A stretch of 41,757 nucleotides of DNA from Pseudomonadota bacterium (lineage in GTDB: Bacteria > Myxococcota_A > Polyangia > Polyangiales > Polyangiaceae). The notes beneath the pieces are model-generated. The model had not been told where the DNA came from. It worked only from the letters and a program-made list of their open reading frames with translations, and did not search any database. The stretch is from the NCBI GenBank assembly GCA_023428245.1, contig JAEYYX010000126.1, forward strand, positions 1-41,757, in the 5' to 3' direction. Of this stretch, positions 18,398 through 26,723 are shown in pieces (position 1 is the stretch's first letter; every line of letters begins with the position of its first letter). Position numbers and translations under genes: made by a program.

Positions 18398-20278
18398 TCA
18401 ATTATTGCTGATGCAGAAGTTGTCGACCTTGAGGTTGCTGGCGCCGCTCCAGACCTCGAAGCCGACGAACACGTTCGTGAGGCTCATGCTGTCGTTGATG
18501 ACGGGTGTCTTCTCCGTCGTCGAGGTACGGGTCTTGGCGTCCTTGATGAAGTCGTTCAGGTCAAAGCTGAACTCGTTGAGCCGACTCGTTGCGACGTAGC
18601 TGATGATCGGTCGGCCTTCGAACTGGCGCGAGACGTAGATCGCGAAGGTTCGTCCGCCGATGGCGAGCGTTCCACCGGACTCGCCCTGACCCTGGCCTTC
18701 CGCATAGACGTTCGGAGAACGGTCGAGCCAGACCATGAGGAAGCTGCGCGATCCCGGACCACCGTCCGCGCCGCCCGGAGAGAACCACACGTCATAGGCG
18801 ACGTTGTATTCACCCGTGCCGCCCCCGCTCCAGCGGATGCCCGTCGGGATCTTATTCAACTGCCCGACCGACTTCGGCAGGTTGCTACCCGCCGTTCCGA
18901 AGCCATCGCCGCCGCTCGAACCGAAGATGAAGGACGGATACCCAACCGGCGCATCCGTGGTCGGACGGTTACCGCTGAAGTTCGCGACCGTGAAGCTCCC
19001 GCCATTATAGGTGATGTCGTAGCTGCCGCCGCCGCTAAAGATATTGTTCTGAATAGCGATCACGGGAGGGCCGTTCACCGCTGTCACGCGCTGGAACGCT
19101 CCGCCTCCGGCGCCGAGTGTGCCGCTCTGGCCGCCAGCAGGGGCACCGCTCACGCTGCATCCGACGGTTTCGATGTTTCCGTTGCCCTCGGAGATGTTAT
19201 TGACGCAGAAGTCAAAGTTCACGTCCTCGGTCGAATCGGGAATGCTCTGAGCCTGAACGATGATCTGCGAGAGGGGCTCTCCGTTGTAGGCTGTGCCGTC
19301 GCCGCCAGCCCAGCACTCGGTGTTGAACGAGTCATAGGCAACGAAGAGGCTCGGATTCGAGGTTGCGCCGATCTCCGAGCACCAGCGCTGGCTCGCGTCG
19401 GTAGCGCCGTTGGGACCCTGAATCTGCAGGCGAAGCTGCGTCGCGCTCTTGTTCTGGATGTCGATGATGATGCCCTCTTTCGTCGGGGTCACCGTGCCGA
19501 GCGGAGCGTTCTCCATACGCTCTTGGTTGATGCCCCAGCCGACGAGAGCACCGCTCCAGCCGTCGACCTCAGAGGGGGGCTTGATCGTGCCCTTCGCGCA
19601 CATCGGCCAAGTCTCGACGCCTTCGAAGTTCGCCGGCTCGATGGTGTTCCCGGAGGGAGTGTCGCTGCTGAAGAGGGAGGTGAACCCGAAGCCGTGCCAG
19701 GGGCCCGACTCGAAGTAGCCAGTGATCGGGCCGTCACCTTCACCACCGGTTCCGCTCCCACCGGTGCCCGGTCCGCCGCCACCAACACCCGGGTCGCTCC
19801 CGCCGACGCCCGGTCCGCCGCCGCCAACACCCGGATTGATACCGCCGCCGGTGCCCGGCCCGCCGCCACCGACGCCCGGTCCGCCGCCGCCGCCGCCGGT
19901 CCCTTGGCTAGCCGCGCACACACGGTTCACACAGCTGCCGCTCGCGCAGGCGTTGCCGCAAGCGCCACAGTTGTTCGCGTCAGACGCAATGTCGACGCAA
20001 GCGCTGTTGCAGTCTTCGAGGCCTGCGCCGCAAGTCTGAGAACAAGTGTTCTGAGAACAGACGAGGCCCGCGCCGCACGCATTGCCGCAACTGCCGCAGT
20101 TCTGCGGGTCAGACGTGACGGAAACACAAACCCCGTTGCAGTCGACCTGACCGCCTTGGCAGGTCTGAGGCGACGATGACTGGGGGAGACAGGCTACCCC
20201 GAGCCCCAAGACGGCGAGGGAGATTTGGACCAATGAGAAGTTTCGAAGGGCCCGGCGAAGATCAGAGAATAACGTCAT
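18398..20278 (-). CDS. GH12-like lipoprotein lacking nucleophile Glu
   Basis: 626-aa exported protein; the signal ends LGVAC, a loose lipobox. Residues about 35-120 hold two Cys-rich repeats of the CNGxCVxxxxDxxNCGxCGxAC type common in myxobacterial surface proteins, followed by a Gly/Pro repeat stalk (about 122-180). The C-terminal ~230 residues match GH12 endoglucanases: YNVAYDVWFSPGG, FLMVWL, GGTLAIGGRTFAIY, PIISYVA, LNDFIKDA and VFVGFEVWSG. The acid/base Glu608 (GFEVW) is present. The nucleophile position, Glu in EIMIWL of active enzymes, is Phe513 here (codon TTC at 18740-18742, frame intact). It may therefore be a glucan-binding pseudoenzyme, or the alignment may hide a displaced Glu. 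Divergent from the second pfp gene. Confidence 0.8.
   Translation of the reverse strand: MTLFSDLRRALRNFSLVQISLAVLGLGVACLPQSSSPQTCQGGQVDCNGVCVSVTSDPQNCGSCGNACGAGLVCSQNTCSQTCGAGLEDCNSACVDIASDANNCGACGNACASGSCVNRVCAASQGTGGGGGGPGVGGGGPGTGGGINPGVGGGGPGVGGSDPGVGGGGPGTGGSGTGGEGDGPITGYFESGPWHGFGFTSLFSSDTPSGNTIEPANFEGVETWPMCAKGTIKPPSEVDGWSGALVGWGINQERMENAPLGTVTPTKEGIIIDIQNKSATQLRLQIQGPNGATDASQRWCSEIGATSNPSLFVAYDSFNTECWAGGDGTAYNGEPLSQIIVQAQSIPDSTEDVNFDFCVNNISEGNGNIETVGCSVSGAPAGGQSGTLGAGGGAFQRVTAVNGPPVIAIQNNIFSGGGSYDITYNGGSFTVANFSGNRPTTDAPVGYPSFIFGSSGGDGFGTAGSNLPKSVGQLNKIPTGIRWSGGGTGEYNVAYDVWFSPGGADGGPGSRSFLMVWLDRSPNVYAEGQGQGESGGTLAIGGRTFAIYVSRQFEGRPIISYVATSRLNEFSFDLNDFIKDAKTRTSTTEKTPVINDSMSLTNVFVGFEVWSGASNLKVDNFCISNN
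19735..19905 (-). repeat. Coding repeat for Gly/Pro stalk
   Basis: Degenerate tandem repeat with a unit that translates to PGVGGGG/PGTGG, about ten units, inside the GH12-like gene. It forms a flexible stalk between the Cys-repeat module and the GH12-like domain. Length variation between strains would be expected. Confidence 0.8.
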
Positions 20279-20587
20279 GGCTCGGTGGTTCGATCGTGAA
20301 GCTCGAAATCAGGGTCAAAATTAAGACGACTCAAAGACGTTGGCAGCGGTTCCACTCACCCCGTCTTTCAGCGTGGTGGTGTACGAGCCGTTCGGGCCCG
20401 GGGCAACCGCCCGCCCAGCAGATTCGCGTTTCGCGGAGGAGTGAATTTTTCCGAGATTGCAATTTTGGTGCGTTGACGGGACGGCAGAAATGCGGTTCGT
20501 CGGCGCTCTGGCTGTTTTCGAGCGGGACACCCGCTGCTAAGCGGCGCGCTCGAACCGTTTTTCCTCCGAGAACGAATAGAAAAGAAC
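20279..20587. other. Divergent intergenic region, GH12-like / pfp2
   Basis: A 309-bp gap between divergent starts. The pfp-proximal end carries a double hairpin followed by TTTTT (listed separately). A TTGACG at 20473-20478 could be a -35 for the plus strand, but I see no good -10. No further gene is supported here. Confidence 0.5.
20517..20562 (+). promoter_or_regulatory. Terminator-like hairpin in pfp2 leader
   Basis: Outer arms TTCGAGCG (20517-20524) and CGCTCGAA (20547-20554) enclose an inner CCGCT-GCTA-AGCGG hairpin, followed by CCGTTTTT. The run ends 25 bases before the pfp2 start. Since the gene to the left points the other way, a terminator here could only act on the pfp2 leader transcript, which suggests attenuation. 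Confidence 0.4.
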
Positions 20588-21820
20588 ATGAACGCTAAGA
20601 AGCCGAAAGTTGCCCTCCTGACCGCTGGCGGACTCGCCCCCTGTCTCTCCTCGGCCGTGGGAGGACTCATCGAACGCTATACCGAGATCGCTCCGGACAT
20701 CGAGATCATCGGTTACCTCGGGGGCTATAAGGGCCTCCTACAGGGCGTGAGTCTCGTTGTGACCCCTGAGGTCAAGAAGCAAGCGAGCTTCCTTCACAAG
20801 CACGGCGGCAGCCCTATCGGCAACAGTCGCGTCAAGCTCACGAACGTCAAAGATTGCGTCAAGCGCGGGCTCGTCAAAGAAGGAGAGTCTCCCCTCGAGG
20901 TCGCGGCTCGCCAGCTGACGCGCGACGGCGTCACGATCCTCCACACAATCGGCGGCGACGACACGAACACGACCGCCGCCGATCTGGCTGCCTACCTGAA
21001 GACCCACAACTACGATCTGACGGTGGTCGGCCTTCCGAAGACGATCGACAACGACGTCTTCCCGATCCGCCAGTCGCTCGGCGCCTACACGGCAGCAGAA
21101 GAAGGCGCGCGCTACTTCGAGAACGTCGTGAACGAGCAATCGGCCAATCCCCGCATGCTCATCATCCACGAGGTCATGGGCCGCAACTGTGGCTGGCTGA
21201 CCGCCGCTACGGCTCGCGCCTACCGCGAGCGCCTCGACAAGACGGACTTCGTTCCCGGGTTCAATCTGCCGCGCGGCCACAAGGACGTGCACGCCGTGTA
21301 CGTGCCCGAGATGGAGTTCAATCCGGAGACCGAGGCGAAGCGCTTGAGCGCGCTCATGGACCAGAACGACTGCGTCAACATCTTCGTCTCAGAAGGCGCC
21401 TGCGTCGATCAGATCATCAAAGAGATGGAGAGCCGCGGTGAGACCGTCCCCCGAGACGCTTTCGGTCACTATAAGCTCGACTCCGTCAACGTCGGTAACT
21501 GGTTCTCCAAGCAGTTCTCGCAGGCGCTCGGCGCCGAGAAGTCCCTGGTCCAGAAGTCCGGTTACTTCGCTCGTTCCGCAGCAGCCAATGAAGCCGACCT
21601 CAAGCTCATCAAGAGCATGGTCGACCTCGCCGTTGAGTCGGGACTCAAGGGAGATTCCGGCGTAATCGGCCATGATGAGGACCAGGACGGCCGTCTCCGC
21701 TCCATCGAATTCCCGCGCATCAAGGGAGGCAAGCCCTTCAACATCGAAGAGCCCTGGTTCAAGGAGCTGCTCGCCGCGATCGGTCAGCCCCTCGGCAAGC
21801 GCGTCGAGGTCAGCCACTGA
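20588..21820 (+). CDS. pfp: Pyrophosphate-dependent phosphofructokinase
   Basis: 410-aa cytoplasmic PPi:fructose-6-phosphate 1-phosphotransferase, reversible step of glycolysis and gluconeogenesis. It shows the TAGGLAPCLSSAVG opening of this clade, GGDDTNTTA (Asp125, the PPi-type residue replacing the ATP-type Gly), PKTIDND (Lys151) and MGRNCGWLTA. The C-terminal sugar-phosphate binding residues lie around SEGACVDQIIKEME and the SGYFARS motif. The sequence is clearly different from the pfp 4 kb upstream, so this is not a recent duplication. It is monocistronic, with an intrinsic terminator downstream and a possible attenuator in its leader. PPi specificity is well supported by the motif pair. 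Confidence 0.93.
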   Translation: MNAKKPKVALLTAGGLAPCLSSAVGGLIERYTEIAPDIEIIGYLGGYKGLLQGVSLVVTPEVKKQASFLHKHGGSPIGNSRVKLTNVKDCVKRGLVKEGESPLEVAARQLTRDGVTILHTIGGDDTNTTAADLAAYLKTHNYDLTVVGLPKTIDNDVFPIRQSLGAYTAAEEGARYFENVVNEQSANPRMLIIHEVMGRNCGWLTAATARAYRERLDKTDFVPGFNLPRGHKDVHAVYVPEMEFNPETEAKRLSALMDQNDCVNIFVSEGACVDQIIKEMESRGETVPRDAFGHYKLDSVNVGNWFSKQFSQALGAEKSLVQKSGYFARSAAANEADLKLIKSMVDLAVESGLKGDSGVIGHDEDQDGRLRSIEFPRIKGGKPFNIEEPWFKELLAAIGQPLGKRVEVSH

Positions 21821-21855
21821 CTGTTCGCCCACTCGGGCACATCAGGATCGGACGA

Positions 21856-21887
21856 CGCCGGCGCGGCGAAAGTCGCGGCGGCTTTTT
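21856..21887 (+). terminator. Terminator after pfp2
   Basis: GC-rich imperfect hairpin centred on GCGA-AAG-TCGC, followed directly by GGCGGCTTTTT, 36 bases after the pfp2 stop. Confidence 0.65.
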
Positions 21888-21954
21888 CTTGGCAAGAGGA
21901 ACGACCGAAGGGGGTCCGGGCTCCCGAACGTCTCGGGGCGAGCTCCGACGAGCA

Positions 21955-22734
21955 TCAAGGCCGGAGCGCCCAAGAACGCTCGGCGCTTTCGTCCCTGTGC
22001 GTCTCGAGCCAATGGATCACGACCTCAGCCCACTGCTTGCGGGCAGATTCGGTCGGATGAATACCGTCACGAATGCGCGGCATGCTTTCGACATCCATGA
22101 GCTGATTGGTGTCGAGGAACAGACAAGGCGAGGCATTCCGAGCGATCACGTCGAGCAGACCGTTCTTCGGCCCCGCCCAGAGAGGGATCGCGACCCAAAC
22201 GCAAGGCCTGTCGCCGATAGCTTCGACGAGCTTTCTTACAGTCTTCCCGCGGCTCTCCGGGTCTGGAATCTCGAGCTCATTGGCGCCGAGGGTGATGACG
22301 ACAAGGTCAGGATTGTATTTCCCGATGTGCTTCTGAAGTTTTCCGTCCCAGGCCCAATCAGTCAGGTAGCTTGCGTCGCTGAACTTCAGCACCGAAGTCA
22401 TGCCCGCCTCTTCGAGCATCTTCCCGAGCGGCAGGCCGAGCGCTCCCGCGAAGGAATCTCCCACGTGGAGGACCCGGGTCCCGTGAGGTAAGGGCGGAGC
22501 CTTTGGCTCCCCAGCAGACACTGGAATCGGCTCGGCATCGACGGGCGTCTGAGCTTCCAGCGTCGTCTCTTTGGGAAGCTCGGCGGCGGTCGCCGGAGCT
22601 GAGCTCGGGTCTTCTGTCACCTGGCTCTTGGAGGCGCTCGATGGAGCCCGAGCACCTCCGCACCCGAGGGTCCATCCGAGAGTCGCAATAACAAGGAACG
22701 GGGAGAACCGAAGCATCCGTGCGCCCGGCCCCAT
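21955..22734 (-). CDS. SGNH/GDSL-like hydrolase lipoprotein
   Basis: About 259 aa. The ATG at 22734 or 22716 (MLRFSPFLVIATLGWTLGC) gives a lipoprotein signal; the frame is open a little further up to 22773. A Ser/Thr/Pro/Glu-rich linker (about 25-80) precedes an SGNH domain. Block I is VLHVGDSFAGALG (Ser nucleophile), block III ITLGANE (Asn), and block V DGIHPTESA (Asp-His dyad), so the catalytic set is complete. Members act as esterases, often O-acetyl esterases on polysaccharide or peptidoglycan; substrate unknown. It is monocistronic and divergent from the FKBP gene. Confidence 0.85.
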   Translation of the reverse strand: MGPGARMLRFSPFLVIATLGWTLGCGGARAPSSASKSQVTEDPSSAPATAAELPKETTLEAQTPVDAEPIPVSAGEPKAPPLPHGTRVLHVGDSFAGALGLPLGKMLEEAGMTSVLKFSDASYLTDWAWDGKLQKHIGKYNPDLVVITLGANELEIPDPESRGKTVRKLVEAIGDRPCVWVAIPLWAGPKNGLLDVIARNASPCLFLDTNQLMDVESMPRIRDGIHPTESARKQWAEVVIHWLETHRDESAERSWALRP

Positions 22735-22879
22735 ACTACCAAGGCCGCTCCGAGTCGATGGCTCATCCCACACAGACCGACCCGACGCGGAAAAGGCCGA
22801 ACCTTCGGAGGACTCCGAGCGAGGATCGGACTACCAAACCTCTGGTCAAGAGGCGGAGTTTCCACAATGCTTGGCCCCC

Positions 22880-23803
22880 ATGAATCAGTCCCCGACGGTC
22901 CGATGGATCACTGTCGCTCTGCTCGCCTCCTCGCTCGCGTGTTCGCGTCGTTCCCAGGAGACCGGAGATTCGACCACGAGCTCTACACCCTCAGCCAAGG
23001 AGAACAAGGAAGTGACGACCGATACCGCCAACAAAGGGGCTGAGAAGCCGAAAGCCGAAGGCATTCCCGCACCCGAGGACGTCGCCCAACCGCCCGCGGA
23101 CGCTGAAAAGACCGCGTCGGGTCTCGCTTCCAAAGTGCTCACCAAAGGCACTGGCACGACGCACCCGGGCGCGACGGACACCGTCTCCGTGCACTACACC
23201 GGCTGGACCAAAGACGGAAAGATGTTTGATAGCTCGGTCGTCCGCGGACAACCGACTTCGTTTCCTCTAAACCGTGTGATCAAGGGATGGACCGAAGGTG
23301 TCCAGCTCATGGTCGAAGGAGAGAAGCGGCGCTTCTGGATCCCCGCCGAGCTCGCCTACGGAGAGACGCCCATGGGCGGTCGTCCCGCCGGCCAGCTCAC
23401 CTTCGACATCGAGCTCTTGAAGGTTCCTCCGGCCGCCCCGAAGGACGTCGCAGTTCCGCCGCCCGGTGCGAAGAAGACGGCTTCGGGCCTTATCTACATC
23501 GAGCTCTCCCCGGGCAAAGCGGACGGCAAGAAGCCGACCGAGCAGAGCACCGTCACCGTCCACTATTCCGGCTGGACCAAGGACGGCAAGATGTTCGACT
23601 CATCGGTGACACGCGGCGAGCCCGCTTCGTTTCCGCTCAACGGCGTCATTCGCGGTTGGACCGAAGGTCTCCAGTTCATGAAAGAAGGCGCGAAGTTCCG
23701 TTTCTGGATCCCCGCCGACCTGGCCTACGGAGAGACCCCGCCGCGACCGGGAATGCCTTCGGGGCAGCTCACCTTTGACGTGGAGCTCTTGGACGTTTCG
23801 TGA
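22880..23803 (+). CDS. Tandem FKBP-type peptidyl-prolyl isomerase lipoprotein
   Basis: 307 aa with an exported N-terminus ending SSLAC (Cys21), a Thr/Ser/Lys-rich linker, and two complete FKBP domains (about residues 75-180 and 200-307). Both keep VHYTGW or VHYSGW, DGKMFDSS, the VIKGWTEG or VIRGWTEG core and IPAELAYGE or IPADLAYGE, so both should catalyse cis-trans isomerisation of prolyl bonds in envelope proteins. The domains are close to each other in sequence, suggesting an internal duplication. The gene overlaps the next by 4 bp (GTGA), so the pair is coupled. The frame is open far upstream, but only this start gives a signal peptide. Confidence 0.93.
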   Translation: MNQSPTVRWITVALLASSLACSRRSQETGDSTTSSTPSAKENKEVTTDTANKGAEKPKAEGIPAPEDVAQPPADAEKTASGLASKVLTKGTGTTHPGATDTVSVHYTGWTKDGKMFDSSVVRGQPTSFPLNRVIKGWTEGVQLMVEGEKRRFWIPAELAYGETPMGGRPAGQLTFDIELLKVPPAAPKDVAVPPPGAKKTASGLIYIELSPGKADGKKPTEQSTVTVHYSGWTKDGKMFDSSVTRGEPASFPLNGVIRGWTEGLQFMKEGAKFRFWIPADLAYGETPPRPGMPSGQLTFDVELLDVS

Positions 23804-25407
23804 GGATTCTATTCGCAGCGAGCGTGCTCGTCCTCGCCGGATGCGGGACGAGCACTACCCCGCCGCCGAAGAGCCCTTCGAGCGGCTCCGAAGTCGCCAC
23901 GCCGCCCCCTGAAAAGCGCGCCGCGGCGGAGCGCGACGTTCTCGGCCCTCCCGATGAAGCGGTTCCGCCCGCGCCCTCTTCTTGCGCGCAGGGCGAGCCG
24001 CTGCCCGCGCAGGAGAGCTGCGACGGTGCCTTCGACCTCTTGGCGACGTCAGTAAGAGCGCCTGAGCCTTCGGCGGCGCTCGCCTCTCTCGAGCGCTGCG
24101 CCGAGTTCGAACCCGGTTTGATCCGCGCGCTCCGTGCAGAGCTCGGGCCTGTCGAGTGCGGCGACGTCCTCGTCGCTCCGGTCGTCGGTGAAGGAGCTAA
24201 GGATGAAGTCTCGCGCGGCGTGAGAGAGCTCCTGCTCGCTTACGGGATCTCAGCACGCCTTCGCCGCTTGGCGCGCGACCTCCCTGGCGCGCCCCAGGAT
24301 CGGAAGAAAGCCGCGATCGTCCAGTTCCTTGAACAAGAGGTCTTCCCTTGGGCGAAGCGAGAAGCGGTCGCTCTCGAGCGCCTCGCGCGCAAAGGCTCCG
24401 AGCTTCGGGGCTACGCGCGCGGAATTGCGGCCGTCGAGGCCGGCATGGCCGACATGCGATTCGTGAGTCTCGTTCGAGAGGTTCCGCTCCCCGAGGAGAT
24501 GCTCGCGGATGAAGAGGTCCGGGAGGTCTATTACGCCTCCCTCGAAGAAGCTCTCGACGCTCGGAAGAATCGCGGACGGGACGCGAGTTTGGTCGGGCTC
24601 ATTGAGCTGGAACGGGCAGGAGTCGTCTTCGACGCTCGGGTTCATCTTGCGCGGGACCTGCTCGTGCAGGTCTTCGGTGGCTCGCGCCTGAAAGCGCTCG
24701 ACGCTCTCCTGATCCCCAAAGCCGAAGTGCCCTCCCCCACGGCCGCAGCTGAAGCCGTCGCGTCGAGTGTTCCCTCCCCTTATCTGCCGCTCCTTCTCGG
24801 AGACGCTCGGGTCACTGGTCTACTTCTCACCGCGGCCGGTGTGCGCGGGATCCCTGCGGGCTGGGACAAGGCTTTGCCCGCGGACCTGAGCGAGAGCGAG
24901 CGCCTGACGCTGGCATGGGCTCGCTTTCACAAAGGGCGGACCTATTTCCGTTCGGGTGACTTCGTCGGTGCAGCCGATCTAGCCAAGACTATCACGGAGA
25001 GCTCACCTCACTTCGCGGAAGCCGAGCTGCTGCGGGCCCTCGGAGCTGCACTTGCAACAGGACCGAATGGACCTGTCGAGTTGATGCGCCGGGGCTCTTT
25101 CGTGGGTCTTTCCCTGGGCAGTGCCGAGGCGCTTGAGCAGATCGCGCGGAGCACCGGCCCCTTTGCGGGCGCTGCCGCGTTCAATCTGGCGTACTTGCGG
25201 GGGCTCGTGCTCCCGCCGGGTGCTGCGCTCGACTGGCGCCAAATCGCCGCGCAGTTCCGAGACGCATCCAAGAAGCTCGGCCCAGGCCTCTCCCTCGCGG
25301 CCAGACCGAACGAGGAAGTGGACGCCAAGACGCGCGCGGACGAGGCCGCTCAAACTGCCTCAGCTACGAGCGACGCGATCCAAAGCTCTCCTCGAGCCAC
25401 AAAGTAG
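23800..25407 (+). CDS. Unknown alpha-helical lipoprotein
   Basis: 535 aa, starting at a GTG that overlaps the FKBP stop. The signal MRILFAASVLVLAGC is a clean lipobox (Cys15). A Pro/Ser-rich linker is followed by long alpha-helical stretches. Near residues 365-425 (LTLAWARFHKGRTYFRSGDF, then FAEAELLRALGAAL) the pattern resembles one or two TPR units. I recognise no enzyme motif. Coupling to an FKBP lipoprotein suggests a periplasmic folding or assembly role, which is inference only. The tail after residue 500 is Ala/Thr/Ser-rich. Confidence 0.8.
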   Translation: MRILFAASVLVLAGCGTSTTPPPKSPSSGSEVATPPPEKRAAAERDVLGPPDEAVPPAPSSCAQGEPLPAQESCDGAFDLLATSVRAPEPSAALASLERCAEFEPGLIRALRAELGPVECGDVLVAPVVGEGAKDEVSRGVRELLLAYGISARLRRLARDLPGAPQDRKKAAIVQFLEQEVFPWAKREAVALERLARKGSELRGYARGIAAVEAGMADMRFVSLVREVPLPEEMLADEEVREVYYASLEEALDARKNRGRDASLVGLIELERAGVVFDARVHLARDLLVQVFGGSRLKALDALLIPKAEVPSPTAAAEAVASSVPSPYLPLLLGDARVTGLLLTAAGVRGIPAGWDKALPADLSESERLTLAWARFHKGRTYFRSGDFVGAADLAKTITESSPHFAEAELLRALGAALATGPNGPVELMRRGSFVGLSLGSAEALEQIARSTGPFAGAAAFNLAYLRGLVLPPGAALDWRQIAAQFRDASKKLGPGLSLAARPNEEVDAKTRADEAAQTASATSDAIQSSPRATK

Positions 25408-25433
25408 GACCGACGCGGGGCTCCCGAGGTGGG

Positions 25434-25464
25434 CCCTCGCGAGCCTCTTCCTCGGAAGCGAGGG
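25434..25464. terminator. Hairpin between convergent genes
   Basis: CCCTCGC (25434-25440) pairs with GCGAGGG (25458-25464) between two convergent stops. No T tract is present, so the call rests mainly on position. Confidence 0.35.
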
Positions 25465-25472
25465 ACCGAAGC

Positions 25473-26723
25473 CTAATTCGGGCAGCAAGCCGAGTTCCAG
25501 CCGACGCCGACGTCACGGTTCTTACATCCGTCCCGTTTCCCCGCCTGGTTACGCTCGACGTGCTCTCCGCCCGTGTACTTGTAGGCGACGGGGCGACTCG
25601 GCTGATTCGCCGCACAGTCCGCATCGAAAGCGGGGGAACGCGCGCGCACAACAGCCGACGCAAGCTGAGTCGAGGATGCTTGATTCGAGCTTCCCTGGAC
25701 GCTCGTTCGCTCCCGAACACAACCGCGCCCTGGGACCTCGCGCGCTCCCTCTTCGCATCGGGGCGCGCCCGCCTTCGCGCAGCGCACTCCATTCCAGAGT
25801 TTTCCGTCGAGACACTCGACCTCATCGACACCAAACAAACAGCGTCCCGCCTCATCGAGGCCGTACGGACAGGGCTCGGTGAGTTTGTCGAAAACGCAGC
25901 GGACCCCAAGATGTGACCCGGAATCATTGGGACTGCCGCGACTGCGCAAGGTCGGCTTCATCCACTTGTCGAAACGCCGACTCCAGCTCCCTCCTCGGTA
26001 CACCCGGTGGCGTCCGTTCTCCGCGGGCCACGGATAGGGCGCAAACCAGCTCGAGGTCCATTCCCAGACGTTGCCTCCGACGTCATAGAGCCCGAAAGCT
26101 CCCGGCTCGTAGCTCAGCACCTTGCAGGTCTCCGAGTGTTTCCAGCAGGTGTGCCCGTCGGGGCTCGCCTCCCCCCAAGGAAACTTCCTCATCTCGGCGC
26201 CCCCTCGCGCGAGATACTCCCACTCCACCTCCGTCGGCAGGCGCGCGCCCCGCTCAGCACACACCGCTTCGGCTTCATCATACGTGATGCAGTTGATAGG
26301 ATGGTCTTCTTTGCCTCGCTGACCTGAGGTGCAGCGGCGGCTCTGCTTTGTGCCGGCGGGCGCGGGACATTTTCCCTTCACTGCACACGCGTCGTATTCC
26401 GCCGCAGTCACTTCACGATTGTCCGCGCAAAAGCCCCGGACCCTCGTGCGAAAACGCGGGTTTTCCTCGTCTCCGTAGGTTCGTCCGCTCGAACCGACCC
26501 AAAAGGTTCCACCCGGAATGTCTACCATCCCCTCCGGGCAGACCTCGGGCTTGAGCTCCACCTGGCTCGGCGGAGTCTCTGACCGTGGCTCGATTCGAGC
26601 TGCGGGCTCGGACGGCGTGGGGACTGTCCGAGAGTCCTCCTTCGGGGCCGGAGGGTCGGTCTTTTTGCAGCCGACGAGCAAAAAAAATGCCCAAACGGCG
26701 CTCGGCAGGACCGCTCTCCTCAT
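25473..26723 (-). CDS. FGE/SUMF1-fold lipoprotein, no FGE cysteines
   Basis: 416 aa. The ATG at 26723 overlaps the stop of the membrane-protease gene (ATGA) and gives a lipoprotein signal (MRRAVLPSAVWAFFLLVGC). Residues about 60-280 are a formylglycine-generating-enzyme (SUMF1/PvdO) fold: MVDIPGGTFWVGSSG, the VTAAEYDACA motif, LPTEVEWEYLARGG, the GGNVWEWTSSW motif, RVYRGGSWSRRF and GSHLGVRC. The two cysteines that bind copper in FGE, between GGSW and the GFRC-equivalent, are absent, so it cannot act as a sulfatase-activating enzyme. A Cys-rich C-terminal extension (about 280-416, CPYGLDEAGRCLFG onward) matches nothing I know. It is the last gene of the Lon-like operon. A binding or different enzymatic role is open. 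Confidence 0.85.
   Translation of the reverse strand: MRRAVLPSAVWAFFLLVGCKKTDPPAPKEDSRTVPTPSEPAARIEPRSETPPSQVELKPEVCPEGMVDIPGGTFWVGSSGRTYGDEENPRFRTRVRGFCADNREVTAAEYDACAVKGKCPAPAGTKQSRRCTSGQRGKEDHPINCITYDEAEAVCAERGARLPTEVEWEYLARGGAEMRKFPWGEASPDGHTCWKHSETCKVLSYEPGAFGLYDVGGNVWEWTSSWFAPYPWPAENGRHRVYRGGSWSRRFDKWMKPTLRSRGSPNDSGSHLGVRCVFDKLTEPCPYGLDEAGRCLFGVDEVECLDGKLWNGVRCAKAGAPRCEEGAREVPGRGCVRERTSVQGSSNQASSTQLASAVVRARSPAFDADCAANQPSRPVAYKYTGGEHVERNQAGKRDGCKNRDVGVGWNSACCPN

Noticed and set aside
17792..20179. 795-codon plus-strand frame opposite the GH12-like gene
   Set aside because: Shadow of high-GC coding DNA; low-complexity Arg/Ala translation with no domain, whereas the minus strand has clear GH12 and Cys-repeat motifs.
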